Made by a program: the position numbers and the translations under genes
Part shown: positions 45,821 through 55,695 of the stretch, piece by piece
How positions within the stretch are numbered: the stretch's first letter is position 1
Layout: every line of letters starts with the position of its first letter
From: Arthrobacter sp. CAN_C5
GTDB taxonomy: Bacteria; Actinomycetota; Actinomycetes; Actinomycetales; Micrococcaceae
Direction: 5' to 3'
Length of the DNA stretch: 64,000 nt
Assembly: GCF_017875735.1 (NCBI RefSeq)
Contig: NZ_JAGGMZ010000001.1
Coordinates: 1,426,001-1,490,000, forward strand
The notes under the pieces: model-generated
The model's database searches: none
The model's input: the letters and a program-made list of their open reading frames with translations, nothing else
What the model was told of the DNA's origin: nothing

Positions 45821-47329
45821 ATGACTATTTCTGCTGAGATACCCCTTGTCACCGCCGAGACCCCCGTCCGGGTGAGGTTCTGTCCCTCTCCCACCGGGAC
45901 GCCGCACGTCGGCCTGATCCGGACCGCCCTGTTCAACTGGGCCTATGCGCGCCACACCGGCGGCACCATGGTCTTCAGGATCGAGGACACCGACGCGGCC
46001 CGCGACAGCGAGGAAAGCTATCGCCAGCTGCTCGATGCCCTCATCTGGCTCGGCATCGGCTGGGACGAGGGAGTGGAAGTGGGAGGCCCCCACGCGCCCT
46101 ACCGCCAGTCGCAGCGCGGAGAGCTCTACCAGGACGTCATCGCGAAGCTCCGCGCTGCCGGCCACCTCTACGAGTCGTTTTCCACCCCCGAGGAGGTCGA
46201 GGAGCGTCACCGTGCCGCCGGCCGGGACATCAAACTGGGGTACGACAACCACGACCGGGACCTCACCGAGGACCAGCGGGAGACCTTCCGCAGCGAGGGA
46301 CGCGCGGCAGTGCTGCGGCTCCGGATGCCCGACGACGACATCACCTTCACCGACCTGGTGCGCGGCGAGATCACCTTCCGGGCCGGGAGCATTCCCGACT
46401 TCGCGGTGGTCCGCGCCAACGGCGCACCGCTCTACACGCTGGTCAACCCGGTCGACGACGCCCTGATGGGGATCACCCACGTGCTCCGCGGTGAGGACCT
46501 GTTGTCCTCCACGCCGCGCCAGATCGCGCTCTACCGGGCACTGATCGACATTGGGGTGGCCAGGTACATGCCACTGTTCGGCCACCTGCCCTACGTGATG
46601 GGCCAGGGAAACAAGAAGCTCTCCAAGCGTGATCCGGAGTCCAACCTCTTCCTCCACCGGGAACGCGGGTTCGTCCCCGAGGGCCTCCTCAATTACCTGT
46701 CGCTGCTGGGCTGGAGCCTTTCAGCCGACGAAGACATCTTCACCGTGGACACCCTCGTGGAGAAATTCGACATCCACGATGTGCTGGGCAACCCGGCCCG
46801 TTTCGACCTGAAAAAGGCCGAGGCAATCAACGGCACGCACGTGCGGTTGCTCGAGCCGGAGGACTTCCGCGAGCGGGTCATTCCCTACCTGCAGAGCGCA
46901 GGCCTGGTGGGAACCAGCCTGAGCGAGCGTGAAGCGCAGATCCTCACCGAGGCCGCTCCGCTGATCCAGGAGCGCATCACGCTGCTCGGTGAAGCCCCCG
47001 ATATGCTCGGGTTCCTGTTCACCGACGACGCCGGCATCGAGATCGCCGACGACGCCCGGAAAGGTCTGCCCGCCAACCTCGGCGAGGTCCTCGACGCCGC
47101 GCACGCAGCCTTGCTGCCGATCGCCGAGTGGACCACCGAGAACATCCAGGACGCCCTCCGCAAAGCACTCGTCGAGGACCTGGGAATGAAACCCCGCCTT
47201 GCATTCGGCCCCGTCCGCACCGCCGTCTCAGGGAAGAGGATCTCCCCACCCTTGTTCGAGTCGATGGTGATTCTGGGGAAGGAGTCCTCGCTGGCGAGGA
47301 TCAGCGCTTTCCGCAGCACGGCCAGCTGA
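45821..47329 (+). CDS. gltX: Glutamyl-tRNA synthetase (non-discriminating type likely)
   Basis: Class I synthetase, 502 residues. HIGH-type motif in [22 protein letters not shown] (about 19-40), KMSKS-type motif [11 protein letters not shown] (about 265). C-terminal helical anticodon-binding domain from about 340. Because actinobacteria make Gln-tRNA by amidating Glu-tRNA-Gln, this enzyme probably charges both tRNA-Glu and tRNA-Gln, whose genes follow at 48123 and 48330. TAGACT (45805-45810) lies 10 bases before ATG 45821, giving a leader of only a few bases. The HAD gene starts 2 bases after its stop. Confidence 0.97.
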   Translation: MTISAEIPLVTAETPVRVRFCPSPTGTPHVGLIRTALFNWAYARHTGGTMVFRIEDTDAARDSEESYRQLLDALIWLGIGWDEGVEVGGPHAPYRQSQRGELYQDVIAKLRAAGHLYESFSTPEEVEERHRAAGRDIKLGYDNHDRDLTEDQRETFRSEGRAAVLRLRMPDDDITFTDLVRGEITFRAGSIPDFAVVRANGAPLYTLVNPVDDALMGITHVLRGEDLLSSTPRQIALYRALIDIGVARYMPLFGHLPYVMGQGNKKLSKRDPESNLFLHRERGFVPEGLLNYLSLLGWSLSADEDIFTVDTLVEKFDIHDVLGNPARFDLKKAEAINGTHVRLLEPEDFRERVIPYLQSAGLVGTSLSEREAQILTEAAPLIQERITLLGEAPDMLGFLFTDDAGIEIADDARKGLPANLGEVLDAAHAALLPIAEWTTENIQDALRKALVEDLGMKPRLAFGPVRTAVSGKRISPPLFESMVILGKESSLARISAFRSTAS

Positions 47330-47331
47330 CC

Positions 47332-48051
47332 GTGGGTGCGCTACCGGAAATCGCCGGGGTCCTGTTCGACATCGACGACACCCTGGTTGACCTGGAGACA
47401 GCGATGGGCCGGACCCTGCATCATGTGGGCGCCGATACCCTGGCGCACCTCAGCGAAGCCGACTGGACCGAGTACAAGCGGTTGTACGTTCATGATCCGC
47501 TGGGTTCCTATGACCGGTTCCTGGCGGGGGAGCTGACGTTCACCGAGCAAAGGCTGCACCGGGCCGGACACGCCCAGGCCGCCTTCGTCGAGGAACCGCT
47601 TGAGGGTGAGGCCGCCCACCGTTGGAACACGGCCTACGAGGCGACCCTGCCGTTGCATTTCGCGCCGTACGACGACGTCGTGCCCCTGCTCGACGCGCTC
47701 GATGCCGCAGGGGTGCCCTACGGGGCCGTGAGCAACAATGTGCATGATTATCAGCGTGCCAAACTCGACCGCTCAGGACTCTCCCGGTTTGGCGTGCTCG
47801 TCGGAATCGACACGGTCTCAGCGGCGAAACCGGACCCCGCCATCTACCGTGAGGGCGCGCGGCTGCTCGGCACCGATCCGGCGTGCACCCTCTATGTGGG
47901 GGACAACCGAATCATCGATGCCGAGGGTGCCGACGCAGCCGGACTGATCGGGGTGTGGCTGGATCGACGCAACGCCGGACCGGCGGACTTCCGGGGCCAT
48001 CGGATCACCTCCCTGGCGGGCGTTTTGCAGTTCCTGCCGAATGTCCGGTAA
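47332..48051 (+). CDS. HAD family hydrolase
   Basis: 239 residues, phosphatase of the haloacid dehalogenase superfamily with C1 cap. Motif I is FDIDDTLVDLE (nucleophile Asp and acid Asp), motif II in GAVSNN, motif III Lys in SAAKPDPAIYREG and motif IV in YVGDNRIIDAEGA. Substrate is unknown; the family removes phosphate from small metabolites. GTG 47332 follows the gltX stop by 2 bases; co-translation is likely. The frame is open into gltX but that part would be an overlap of 200 bases and is rejected. Confidence 0.9.
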   Translation: MGALPEIAGVLFDIDDTLVDLETAMGRTLHHVGADTLAHLSEADWTEYKRLYVHDPLGSYDRFLAGELTFTEQRLHRAGHAQAAFVEEPLEGEAAHRWNTAYEATLPLHFAPYDDVVPLLDALDAAGVPYGAVSNNVHDYQRAKLDRSGLSRFGVLVGIDTVSAAKPDPAIYREGARLLGTDPACTLYVGDNRIIDAEGADAAGLIGVWLDRRNAGPADFRGHRITSLAGVLQFLPNVR

Positions 48052-48122
48052 AGTGATCTCTCGGCGCAGAGCGGTTTGAAGCGGCCCGGAAGCTCTTTAC
48101 AGAGCGCTTCGGGATGTGCCAT

Positions 48123-48194
48123 TGGGGTATGGTGTAATTGGCAACACACTGGTTTCTGGTACCAACATTCTAGGTTCGAGTCCTGGTACCCCAG
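48123..48194 (+). tRNA. tRNA-Gln (anticodon CTG)
   Basis: Acceptor TGGGGTA / TACCCCA, discriminator G, D-arm GTGT/ACAC, anticodon loop TTCTGGT (CTG at 48156-48158), T-arm CTAGG-TTCGAGT-CCTGG. The outermost anticodon-stem pair (C48149, A48165) is a mismatch, which is unusual. CCA not encoded. Confidence 0.95.
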
Positions 48195-48329
48195 CGTTAG
48201 ATGCAGCCTTGATCAGGCGGTTTGGTTGAAGGACTTCGGTCCGGATGTGAGCCGACAGATTTGGTAGCAACTAGCAGATGTGAAACAATTATCTAGCTCG
48301 TTTGGTCCAACCAGACAGCACACAGTACT

Positions 48330-48402
48330 GGCCCCATCGTATAGCGGCCTAGTACGCTGCCCTCTCACGGCGGTAACGCGGGTTCGAATCCCGCTGGGGT
48401 CA
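48330..48402 (+). tRNA. tRNA-Glu (anticodon CTC)
   Basis: Acceptor GGCCCCA / TGGGGTC with a G-T second pair, D-stem GTAT/GTAC, anticodon stem CTGCC/GGCGG around CTCTCAC (anticodon CTC at 48364-48366), T-arm GCGGG-TTCGAAT-CCCGC. CCA not encoded. Confidence 0.96.
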
Positions 48403-48407
48403 CAACT

Positions 48408-48440
48408 GCCCCCGGAACCTTTCGGTTCCGGGGGCTTTTT
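48408..48440 (+). terminator. Terminator of tRNA-Glu
   Basis: Perfect 12-bp stem (48408-48419 with 48424-48435), loop TTTC, T5 run after it. Confidence 0.92.
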
Positions 48441-48528
48441 CTTGCCCTCAACCAGTCCACCACCGGCATTTCCTGCCGCGGCGGCACCCTTCCGGCCGGG
48501 ATCCGGGGGTGTACGGCACAATGGGGTG

Positions 48529-50322
48529 GTGACTGACACCCTTCCCACCGCCGGCGCGCAGCCGTTGCTCGCGACGCTGCACCACACCGGCGAAGCCCTG
48601 CGGGCCTTGACCTTCCCCCTGGCGGTGCATGGCGCCGAGGGCGCCCGAAGCAACGCCGCCACGGCCGCAGCCCAACTCGATGACTACGTGGTTCCCCGCG
48701 TCCGTAGCCTGGATGCGCCGCTGCTCGCCGTCGTCGGCGGATCCACCGGGGCCGGGAAGTCGACTCTGGTCAATGCGATTGTCGGGCACCCCGTGACCCG
48801 GTCGGGTGCCATCCGCCCCACCACCCGGCAACCGGTCCTGCTGCATCATCCCGCCGACGACCGGTGGTTCTCCGACCAACGGATCCTCCCCACCCTCAGC
48901 CGGGTACGCGCCGCCGACCCCGGCAGCCCGGTCCCCGCGGTGGACGCTTCTCACACCGCGGAGCCTGGTGCGGGCACGCTGTTGCTGCGCCCCGACCCGA
49001 TGATTCCCCTGGGCCTCGCCCTGCTTGATGCCCCCGACCTTGACTCGATCGCCGACGAGAACCGTCGCCTGTCCAACCAACTCCTCGCCGCCGCCGATCT
49101 CTGGGTCTTTGTCACAACAGCCAACCGGTACGCGGATGCGGTGCCCTGGAAACTCCTCGCGGACGCTGCGGCCCGGGACATCCTGCTCGCCGTCGTGCTG
49201 GACCGGGTTCCACCGGGCGTAGAGGAGGAGATCCGCGGGGACCTGCACACGCTGCTCGCCGCCGCCGAGCTGGGCCATGCGCCAATCTTCACCGTCCCCG
49301 AACTGCCGTTGGACCCGCAGGGGATGCTCCCCGCGGACACGGTGGACCCCATCCGGCGCTGGCTGCAGGCGCTGGCCGCCGACGCCGCCGGGCGGCAGGA
49401 AATCGCCCGTCGCACCCTGTACGGGGCGGTGAAGTCCCTGGCCGGACGGGTGCATGCCGCAGCCGACGCGCAGGATGATCAGCTGGCGGAGCAGCGGCGC
49501 CTCCAGGCAATGGCGACTGGGGCCTACGACGACGCTCTCACCGGCATCCTCGATTCCACGCAGGACGGCACCCTGCTCCGCGGCGAGGTCCTCGCCCGCT
49601 GGCAGGACTTCGTGGGGACGGGGGAGTTCATGAGGGGCCTCGAATCCCGGGTGGGCCGGGCCCGCGATGCCCTTGGTTCGTTCTTCACCGGCCGCCCCAC
49701 CCGGGCAGTCACGGTGGAGTCGGCCATCGAAACCGGTCTGCATGCCGTCATCGTGGAACAGGCGGCGCAGGCGGCCGAGAAAGCCGAGCGCGCCTGGCGG
49801 GACGCGGACGCCGGCCGGGACCTGCTGGCCGGGCTGCCGCCGCGTGAGGGCGACTTCTCCGCTGAGGTGGCCCGGGAAATCCGGGCCTGGCAGAAGGACC
49901 TCCTCGACCTGGTGAGTGCCGAGGGTGCCAACAAGCGGTTCACCGCCCGGATGCTGTCCTTCGGGGTGAACGGCGTGGCGGTGGCCCTGATGGTCGTGGT
50001 GTTCGCATCCACCGCTGGCCTCAGTGGACTGGAGATCGGTGTCGCCGGCGGGTCCGCCGTCGTCGGGCAGAAGCTGCTCGAAGCGGTATTCGGAGAAGAC
50101 GCGGTGCGGCGGCTGGCCAAAACGGCACGCGATAATCTGCGGCGCCGGTGTGTTGCACTCCTCCTCGCGGAGCAGCAGCGATACCTGGTTTTGTTGGAGC
50201 CGCTCACCCGGCAACCCGAGCCGGCAAGCCTGCGCACCCTTGCCAGCGAACTGGTGTCGCATCGGGCCGAACAGGACCACGCCGACGACGGCGCCCCCGC
50301 CGCAGGCCGGCAGGAGCGGTGA
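48529..50322 (+). CDS. Dynamin-like / YfjP-type membrane GTPase, first of a pair
   Basis: 597 residues. P-loop VVGGSTGAGKSTLVNAI at about 69-85, a switch-type DAPDLDSI for G3, and a degenerate G4 (VLDRVP rather than NKxD). A long helical region follows, then a hydrophobic hairpin of two helices (MLSFGVNGVAVALMVVVFA and LEIGVAGGSAVVG, about 485-520), then a C-terminal helix. This layout matches paired bacterial dynamin-like GTPases such as Streptomyces DynA/DynB and mycobacterial IniA/IniC, which remodel membranes at septa or under stress; the homology is judged by layout. GTG 48529 has CACAAT 7 bases upstream and no ribosome site. The stop overlaps the second gene's GTG by 3 bases. Confidence 0.8.
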   Translation: MTDTLPTAGAQPLLATLHHTGEALRALTFPLAVHGAEGARSNAATAAAQLDDYVVPRVRSLDAPLLAVVGGSTGAGKSTLVNAIVGHPVTRSGAIRPTTRQPVLLHHPADDRWFSDQRILPTLSRVRAADPGSPVPAVDASHTAEPGAGTLLLRPDPMIPLGLALLDAPDLDSIADENRRLSNQLLAAADLWVFVTTANRYADAVPWKLLADAAARDILLAVVLDRVPPGVEEEIRGDLHTLLAAAELGHAPIFTVPELPLDPQGMLPADTVDPIRRWLQALAADAAGRQEIARRTLYGAVKSLAGRVHAAADAQDDQLAEQRRLQAMATGAYDDALTGILDSTQDGTLLRGEVLARWQDFVGTGEFMRGLESRVGRARDALGSFFTGRPTRAVTVESAIETGLHAVIVEQAAQAAEKAERAWRDADAGRDLLAGLPPREGDFSAEVAREIRAWQKDLLDLVSAEGANKRFTARMLSFGVNGVAVALMVVVFASTAGLSGLEIGVAGGSAVVGQKLLEAVFGEDAVRRLAKTARDNLRRRCVALLLAEQQRYLVLLEPLTRQPEPASLRTLASELVSHRAEQDHADDGAPAAGRQER

Positions 50323-51962
50323 GCCGGCATCAGGGCAAGGCCGCCGATTCGGCCGTGCAGAACCAGCTCGTCGCCCTGGCCACCGCCCATGACCTGGCGT
50401 CCGGCCGCCTCCCCGACGAGGAGCTGCAGGCCGCCCACGACGTGCTCGACCGGGCCAGCACCCGCCGGTCCCTGTCCGCCGCCCACACGGTGGTGGGCAT
50501 CTTCGGTCCTACCGGCAGCGGTAAATCCTCGCTGCTGAATGCGCTTACCGGCACCGGGGTAGCGCGGGTCGCGGCCCGCCGCCCCACCACTTCCGAGCCG
50601 CTGGCGGTGCTCTGGAAGACCGAGGGCAGCGGGCCGCTGCTCGACTGGCTCCAGGTGGACCAGCGCCACGAACTGCCCGCCCACTCGCGGCTGGCCGCCG
50701 AGGGACGCACCTCCCAGGACGCCCTCGGCGGGCTAATCCTGCTGGATCTCCCGGACTTCGACTCGACGGCAGCCAGCCACCGCGCCGTCGTGGAGCGGCT
50801 GGCGGGGCAGGTCGATGTCCTGCTCTGGGTGGTCGACCCCCAGAAGTACGCCGACGCCGCCCTTCACCACGGCTTCCTCCAACGGATGTCTGCCCACGGC
50901 GCCGTCACCCTGGTGGCGCTCAACCAGATCGACCGGCTGGTGGGGGACGAACCCGCCCAGGTGGCAGCGTCGCTGCGTGGCATCCTGGCCAGCGACGGTC
51001 TCGGGTCGGTGGCGGTGCATCAGGTGTCGGCTGCGACCGGTGCCGGGCTGGACGGGCTGGTGAAGGACATCGGGGCGATCGTCAAGCGCCAGAGCGCCGT
51101 GACGGCGCGGCTGACCGCCGACGTCGCGGCGGCCGCTGCCCACCTCGCCGGGCATGCCGGGTCAACCGATGCCACCCCGCCCGCCAAGGCCGACCGGTCG
51201 CGGCTGGTGGACCGATTGGCCGGGGCAGCGGGCACCGAGACGGTGGTCGCCGCGGTGGTCGGGTCCTATCGGCGGGACGCCCACGCGGCCACCGGCTGGC
51301 CGGTGACCCGCTGGCTCGGGAAGCTCCGACCCGATCCGCTCCGTCGCCTGAACCTGCGCCGCCCCGACGTCGACGCCGCGGTCAACCGGACGTCGCTGCC
51401 CACCCCCGGGCCGGCACAACGTGCCGCCATGGACGGTGCCCTGCGGGAGTATGCCGACGCGGCCGCCACGTCGGTAGAGGGTCCATGGCGGGAGCAGCTC
51501 CGCAGCACCGCCCAGGCCACCGGGGGCCCGCTGGCTGACGGTCTCGACCAGGCCATCGCCCGGACGGACCTGCGGTGGGGCCGCCGGTCGTGGTGGTGGC
51601 CAGTGGTGGGAGTTCTCCAATGGCTCCTGTTCGCTGCCGCGGTGGCTGGCCTGGCCTGGTTGGGAGTACTCGCGGCGCTGGGCTTCCTGCAGATCCCGGC
51701 ACCGGCGACCCCGCTCATCGAGGGGTTCCCGCTCCCCACCCTGCTGGCACTCGGGGGAGCGGTCCTCGGCATTGCTGTGTCGATCCTCGCCGCGCTTGCC
51801 GCACGGATCTCGGCCGGATCGCGGGGCCGCCGCGCCCGACGACGCCTGCACGCGGCGGTCGCCGAGGTTGCGATGCGCGACGTCGTCGCGCCCGTTGATG
51901 CGGAGATCGACCGGTACAACGGGTTCAGGAAAGCCATCAAGGCAGCGCGTGGGGGTAGCTAG
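50319..51962 (+). CDS. Dynamin-like / YfjP-type membrane GTPase, second of a pair
   Basis: 547 residues. P-loop GIFGPTGSGKSSLLNAL at about 65-81, G2/G3 as ARRPTTSEP and LLDLPDFDS, and a good G4, LVALNQIDRL, so this subunit has a more complete GTPase site than its partner. Two membrane helices lie near the C-terminus (WWWPVVGVLQWLLFAAAVAG and LLALGGAVLGIAVSILAALA), with a basic tail. GTG overlaps the stop of the first GTPase gene (GTGA), so the two are made together, as in DynAB-like hetero-oligomers. They are placed between tRNA-Glu and ndgR, which in related genomes are usually neighbours. Confidence 0.82.
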   Translation: MSRHQGKAADSAVQNQLVALATAHDLASGRLPDEELQAAHDVLDRASTRRSLSAAHTVVGIFGPTGSGKSSLLNALTGTGVARVAARRPTTSEPLAVLWKTEGSGPLLDWLQVDQRHELPAHSRLAAEGRTSQDALGGLILLDLPDFDSTAASHRAVVERLAGQVDVLLWVVDPQKYADAALHHGFLQRMSAHGAVTLVALNQIDRLVGDEPAQVAASLRGILASDGLGSVAVHQVSAATGAGLDGLVKDIGAIVKRQSAVTARLTADVAAAAAHLAGHAGSTDATPPAKADRSRLVDRLAGAAGTETVVAAVVGSYRRDAHAATGWPVTRWLGKLRPDPLRRLNLRRPDVDAAVNRTSLPTPGPAQRAAMDGALREYADAAATSVEGPWREQLRSTAQATGGPLADGLDQAIARTDLRWGRRSWWWPVVGVLQWLLFAAAVAGLAWLGVLAALGFLQIPAPATPLIEGFPLPTLLALGGAVLGIAVSILAALAARISAGSRGRRARRRLHAAVAEVAMRDVVAPVDAEIDRYNGFRKAIKAARGGS

Positions 51963-51967
51963 GCAGG

Positions 51968-52561
51968 CTACTGTTCGAGCACTCCCAGCACCTTGTGCAG
52001 GGTTCGCAGATTCCGGGTGGTGCTCGAGTTCTTGAAGTGGGGCTTGCCCAAAATCTTGCTCAACGGTGAGTCAAGGGTGCCCCCACGTGGGGCCAACCAG
52101 GCTGCAGCGTCAGGTCCAAGTACGCGGAAGTCGCCGAGCGCTCCGGTGGATTCGCTGTCACTCGCCACCGCCTCGTTACTGGCCGCCGCCCTACTCGTCA
52201 CTGTCTTGTCGATCGCCTCGACCAGATCGGTGAGCGCTGCGGGGTTGGAAAACAGCGTGATGTAGGTGTGGGTGGTGGGATCATCTGCGGGAAACGGGCA
52301 GGCGTCCACCAGTTCGCGCAGCCGGCCCGCGTCGAGGATCACCACCCAGGCGTCATAGCCGAAGGCGGAACGCAGGAGCGCTTCCACTGCGTCCTTGAGG
52401 TCCTGGGTGGTCAGGTCCGAGCTGCACGTGAGGTTACCGGACGCCAGCTGGGTGGCCACCCGGGTGACGGGAAGGGTTCCGATGGCTGTCCGCAGCTCAG
52501 CCATCTTCAGGGTGATACCGCCGACGTTGACGCCCCGGAGGAACACCGCATAGTCAGTCAT
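51968..52561 (-). CDS. DUF1697 family protein
   Basis: 197-residue protein. Clear family start YAVFLRGVNVGG and end KNSSTTRNLRTLHKVLGVLE, with the central ASGNLTCSS region. The fold is ferredoxin-like; function unknown across the family. It sits convergent with the GTPase pair and 26 bases downstream of ndgR on the same strand, so it is probably co-transcribed with ndgR. Confidence 0.9.
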   Translation of the reverse strand: MTDYAVFLRGVNVGGITLKMAELRTAIGTLPVTRVATQLASGNLTCSSDLTTQDLKDAVEALLRSAFGYDAWVVILDAGRLRELVDACPFPADDPTTHTYITLFSNPAALTDLVEAIDKTVTSRAAASNEAVASDSESTGALGDFRVLGPDAAAWLAPRGGTLDSPLSKILGKPHFKNSSTTRNLRTLHKVLGVLEQ

Positions 52562-52587
52562 GGCGCCACCTTAGTCATGGCGCCACC

Positions 52588-53307
52588 CTAGTCCGTGCTC
52601 TTGCTGACCGCGAGAGTCAGCTGCTGGGCAGCGTTGAGCACCACTTCGGCGTGGATGCGTCCCGGCTGGCGGGTCAGCCGCTCCATCGGGCCGGAGATCG
52701 AGACCGCGGCAATCACGCGGCCGGACGGCCCCCGCACCGGCGCCGACACCGAGGCGACGCCCGCTTCCCGTTCGCCCAGGCTTTGGGCCCAGCCCCGGCG
52801 TCGGACCCCGGCGAGCACGGTCGGGGTGAAGCGTGCCTCCTGCAGGCCCTTCAGGAGGCGGTCGTGGTCCTCCCACGCCAGGAGGCACTGTGCCGCGGAC
52901 CCTGCTTTCATGGAGAGCTGGGTTCCGACGGGAATGGTGTCGCGCAACCCGATCGGGCGCTCCGCCGACGCCACGCAGACCCGCCACTCGCCTTGCCGGC
53001 GGAACAGCTGTGCGCTCTCCCCGGTGGCGTCCCGGAGATTCAGCAGGACCGGGGACGCCGAGGCGATCAACCGGTCTTCGCCAGCAGCCGCGGCCAGCTC
53101 CACCAGCCGGCTGCCCAGCACAAAGCGGCCCTGGATATCCTTGCTGACCAGGCGGTGGTGGACCAGCGCCTGCGCGAGGCGGTGCACGGTGGGACGGGCT
53201 AACCCGGTGGCAGCCACCAGCTGCGCCAGCGTGGTGGGGCCCGCCTCCAGCGCGTCCAGTACCGTCGCCGCTTTGTCTATGACCCCTACACCGCTAATAT
53301 TGTCCAT
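52588..53307 (-). CDS. ndgR: IclR family regulator of leucine/branched-chain synthesis (NdgR/LtbR type)
   Basis: 239 residues. The winged helix lies in residues 8-70 (TTLAQLVAATGLARPTVHRLAQAL); the C-terminal effector domain follows, with SMKAGSAAQCLLAW and the dimer/ligand strands GVASVSAPVRGPSGRVIAAVSISGP. An IclR gene divergent from leuCD is the diagnostic setting of NdgR (Streptomyces) and LtbR (Corynebacterium), which repress leu genes. ATG 53307 is chosen; an upstream start would run through the operator. Effector is probably a leucine-pathway metabolite or amino acid, from the family. Confidence 0.9.
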   Translation of the reverse strand: MDNISGVGVIDKAATVLDALEAGPTTLAQLVAATGLARPTVHRLAQALVHHRLVSKDIQGRFVLGSRLVELAAAAGEDRLIASASPVLLNLRDATGESAQLFRRQGEWRVCVASAERPIGLRDTIPVGTQLSMKAGSAAQCLLAWEDHDRLLKGLQEARFTPTVLAGVRRRGWAQSLGEREAGVASVSAPVRGPSGRVIAAVSISGPMERLTRQPGRIHAEVVLNAAQQLTLAVSKSTD

Positions 53308-53321
53308 AGGATGATATTGCC

Positions 53322-53353
53322 GTCTCAGCATTTGAGATGCAACTACTTGAGAT
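53322..53353. promoter_or_regulatory. Putative NdgR operator between ndgR and leuC
   Basis: Inverted repeat GTCTCA-N5-TGAGAT (53322-53338), one base off the leuB site, plus a second TTGAGATG half-site at 53347-53354. It lies 15 bases before the ndgR ATG, so it can control both directions. Confidence 0.55.
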
Positions 53354-53384
53354 GTACCACGAACAGCACCGAAGGGAACCGGTC

Positions 53385-54866
53385 ATGGGCAACACGCTCG
53401 CAGAGAAGGTCTGGGACGCACACGTTGTGCGCAAAGGGGAGGTCCAGGGTGCCGAATCGCAGCCCGATCTGCTCTACATCGACCTTCACCTGGTCCATGA
53501 AGTCACCTCACCGCAGGCCTTCGAGGGGCTCAGGCTGGCTGGCCGGCCGCTGCGCCGACCGGACCTCACCATCGCCACCGAGGACCACAACACCCCCACC
53601 TGGGACATCGACAAGCCGATCGCCGATCTCACCAGCCGCACCCAGATCGAGACCCTCCGCGCGAACTGCAAGGAGTTCGGCGTGCGGTTGCACTCGCTGG
53701 GGGACGCCGAACAGGGGATTGTCCACATCATCGGCCCACAGCTGGGTCTGACCCAGCCCGGGCTGACCGTGGTCTGTGGCGACTCGCACACGTCGACCCA
53801 TGGCGCGTTCGGCGCCCTCGCGCTCGGCATCGGGACCTCGGAGGTGGAGCACGTCATGGCCACCCAGACCCTCTCGCTGAAGCCCTTCAAGACCATGGCA
53901 ATCACCGTCGAGGGCACCCTCAAGCCCGGTGTGACGTCGAAGGACATCATCCTGGCGGTCATCGCCAAGATCGGCACCGGCGGTGGCCAGGGCTACGTGC
54001 TGGAATACCGCGGATCAGCGATCCGCGCCCTGTCGATGGAAGCGCGGATGACTATCTGCAACATGTCCATCGAGGCCGGCGCCCGTGCAGGGATGGTGGC
54101 ACCCGACGAGACCACCTTCGAGTATCTCAAGGACAAGCCCCACGCACCGCAGGGCGAGGACTGGGACGCCGCCGTCGAGAACTGGAAGACCCTCATCACC
54201 GACGACGACGCCGTCTTCGACGCCGAGGTCTTCCTGGACGCCAACGAGCTGGAGCCCTTCGTCACCTGGGGCACCAACCCTGGGCAGGGTGTCTCCCTGT
54301 CGCAGGCGGTGCCGTCTCCCGACGACTTCGCCGACGAGAATGACAAGGCTGCCTGCGAGCGGGCCCTGGAGTACATGGCCATCGACGCCGGGACTCCCAT
54401 GAAGGAGATCCGGGTGGACACCGTGTTCCTGGGCTCCTGCACGAACAGCCGGATCGAGGACCTGCGCATCGCCGCCGATATCATCCGCGGCCGGGTCAAG
54501 GATCCGGACATCCGCATGATGGTGGTTCCCGGCTCGGCGAGGGTCCGCCTCGAGGCGGAGGCGGAGGGCCTGGACCAGGTGTTCAAGGACTTCGGCGCGG
54601 AGTGGCGGTTCGCCGGCTGCTCGATGTGCCTGGGCATGAACCCGGACCAGTTGGCGCCGGGGGAGCGTTGCGCGTCCACTTCGAACCGTAACTTCGAGGG
54701 TCGCCAGGGCAAGGGTGGCCGCACCCACCTGGTATCGCCGGTGGTTGCCGCGGCGACCGCCGTCCGCGGGACGCTCAGTTCGCCGTCGGACCTTGAGCCC
54801 CTGCCGCCCGCCGCCACCGGCCAGCACGACGACGTCGTCGTCCCCTCCGCTTCGAACGCCGCCTAG
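53385..54866 (+). CDS. leuC: 3-isopropylmalate dehydratase large subunit
   Basis: Aconitase-family [4Fe-4S] enzyme, second step of leucine synthesis. 493 residues. Cluster cysteines are in [13 protein letters not shown] and [13 protein letters not shown]; other marks are [20 protein letters not shown] and [17 protein letters not shown] 30-residue Asp/Ala-rich tail follows the enzyme core. GAAGGG 8 bases before ATG 53385 sets the start; the upstream open frame is not used since the operator lies there. leuD follows after 9 bases. Confidence 0.97.
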   Translation: MGNTLAEKVWDAHVVRKGEVQGAESQPDLLYIDLHLVHEVTSPQAFEGLRLAGRPLRRPDLTIATEDHNTPTWDIDKPIADLTSRTQIETLRANCKEFGVRLHSLGDAEQGIVHIIGPQLGLTQPGLTVVCGDSHTSTHGAFGALALGIGTSEVEHVMATQTLSLKPFKTMAITVEGTLKPGVTSKDIILAVIAKIGTGGGQGYVLEYRGSAIRALSMEARMTICNMSIEAGARAGMVAPDETTFEYLKDKPHAPQGEDWDAAVENWKTLITDDDAVFDAEVFLDANELEPFVTWGTNPGQGVSLSQAVPSPDDFADENDKAACERALEYMAIDAGTPMKEIRVDTVFLGSCTNSRIEDLRIAADIIRGRVKDPDIRMMVVPGSARVRLEAEAEGLDQVFKDFGAEWRFAGCSMCLGMNPDQLAPGERCASTSNRNFEGRQGKGGRTHLVSPVVAAATAVRGTLSSPSDLEPLPPAATGQHDDVVVPSASNAA

Positions 54867-54875
54867 GAGAACCTC

Positions 54876-55475
54876 ATGGAGAAGATCATCACGCACACCG
54901 GCATTGGAGTGCCGCTGCGCCAGAGCAACATCGACACCGACCAGATCATCCCGGCGGTGTTCCTGAAGCGCATCACCCGGACGGGATTCGAGGACGCCCT
55001 GTTTTCCGAGTGGCGCAAGGATCCGAACTTCATTCTGAACCAGTCGCCGTTCAACGCCGGCTCCGTTCTGGTGGCGGGTCCCGATTTCGGAACCGGGTCA
55101 TCCCGTGAACACGCGGTCTGGGCGCTGAAGGACTACGGGTTTAAGGCCGTGCTCGCGTCGCGGTTCGCGGATATTTTCCGCGGCAACTCCGGCAAGCAGG
55201 GCCTGGTCGCGGCACAGGTGGCGCAGGACGACATCGAGCTGATCTGGAAGGTGCTGGAGAACCACCCGGGCACCGAGGTGACTGTTGACCTCCTGGAGCG
55301 CACGGTGGTCTGCGGGAGCGTCACGGCGCCCTTCCAGATCGACGACTACACCCGCTGGCGTCTGCTGGAAGGGTTGGACGACATCGCGCTGACCCTCACC
55401 CACGAGGAGTCGATTACCGAGTATGAACGCTCCCGCCCCAGTTTCAAGCCGAAGACTCTTCCCGCCCGGACCTGA
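54876..55475 (+). CDS. leuD: 3-isopropylmalate dehydratase small subunit
   Basis: 199 residues, the swivel domain completing LeuC. Family marks: [52 protein letters not shown] before ATG 54876. The gap of about 220 bases to murA contains no terminator that I can defend. Confidence 0.97.
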   Translation: MEKIITHTGIGVPLRQSNIDTDQIIPAVFLKRITRTGFEDALFSEWRKDPNFILNQSPFNAGSVLVAGPDFGTGSSREHAVWALKDYGFKAVLASRFADIFRGNSGKQGLVAAQVAQDDIELIWKVLENHPGTEVTVDLLERTVVCGSVTAPFQIDDYTRWRLLEGLDDIALTLTHEESITEYERSRPSFKPKTLPART

Positions 55476-55695
55476 GACGGCCACGCCGGGGGAAAACCCT
55501 GGGGTGGGCAAACTCATTCCGCCAGCGTCGTTTCCGCGCCCCAGCAGGGAATGAATCGGGGTTCACGGCAGTTTTCGCCAGTATCCCCGGGGAGCCTATT
55601 TCAGTCTTGTTGGACATGCTCCTATGCTTAGCGGGAGGCAAAAGCTGCTCTGGGGGCAATCTCTGTTGTGTGCAAATCGTAGAAAATAGGTGTTC

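Noticed and set aside
47128-47331. Longer start for the HAD phosphatase inside gltX
   Set aside because: The HAD fold begins at IAGVLFDIDDTL, right after GTG 47332; a 200-base overlap has no support.
48280-48528. N-terminal extension of the first GTPase through tRNA-Glu
   Set aside because: It would translate through a tRNA gene and its terminator; the GTG at 48529 fits the family.
48448-50280. 610-codon frame on the minus strand
   Set aside because: Antisense to the first GTPase gene, whose P-loop and membrane helices are clear; the product is Gly/Arg/Gln-rich and featureless.
52595-53314. 239-codon plus-strand frame opposite ndgR
   Set aside because: Shadow of the IclR gene; Arg/Ser-rich product without domains.
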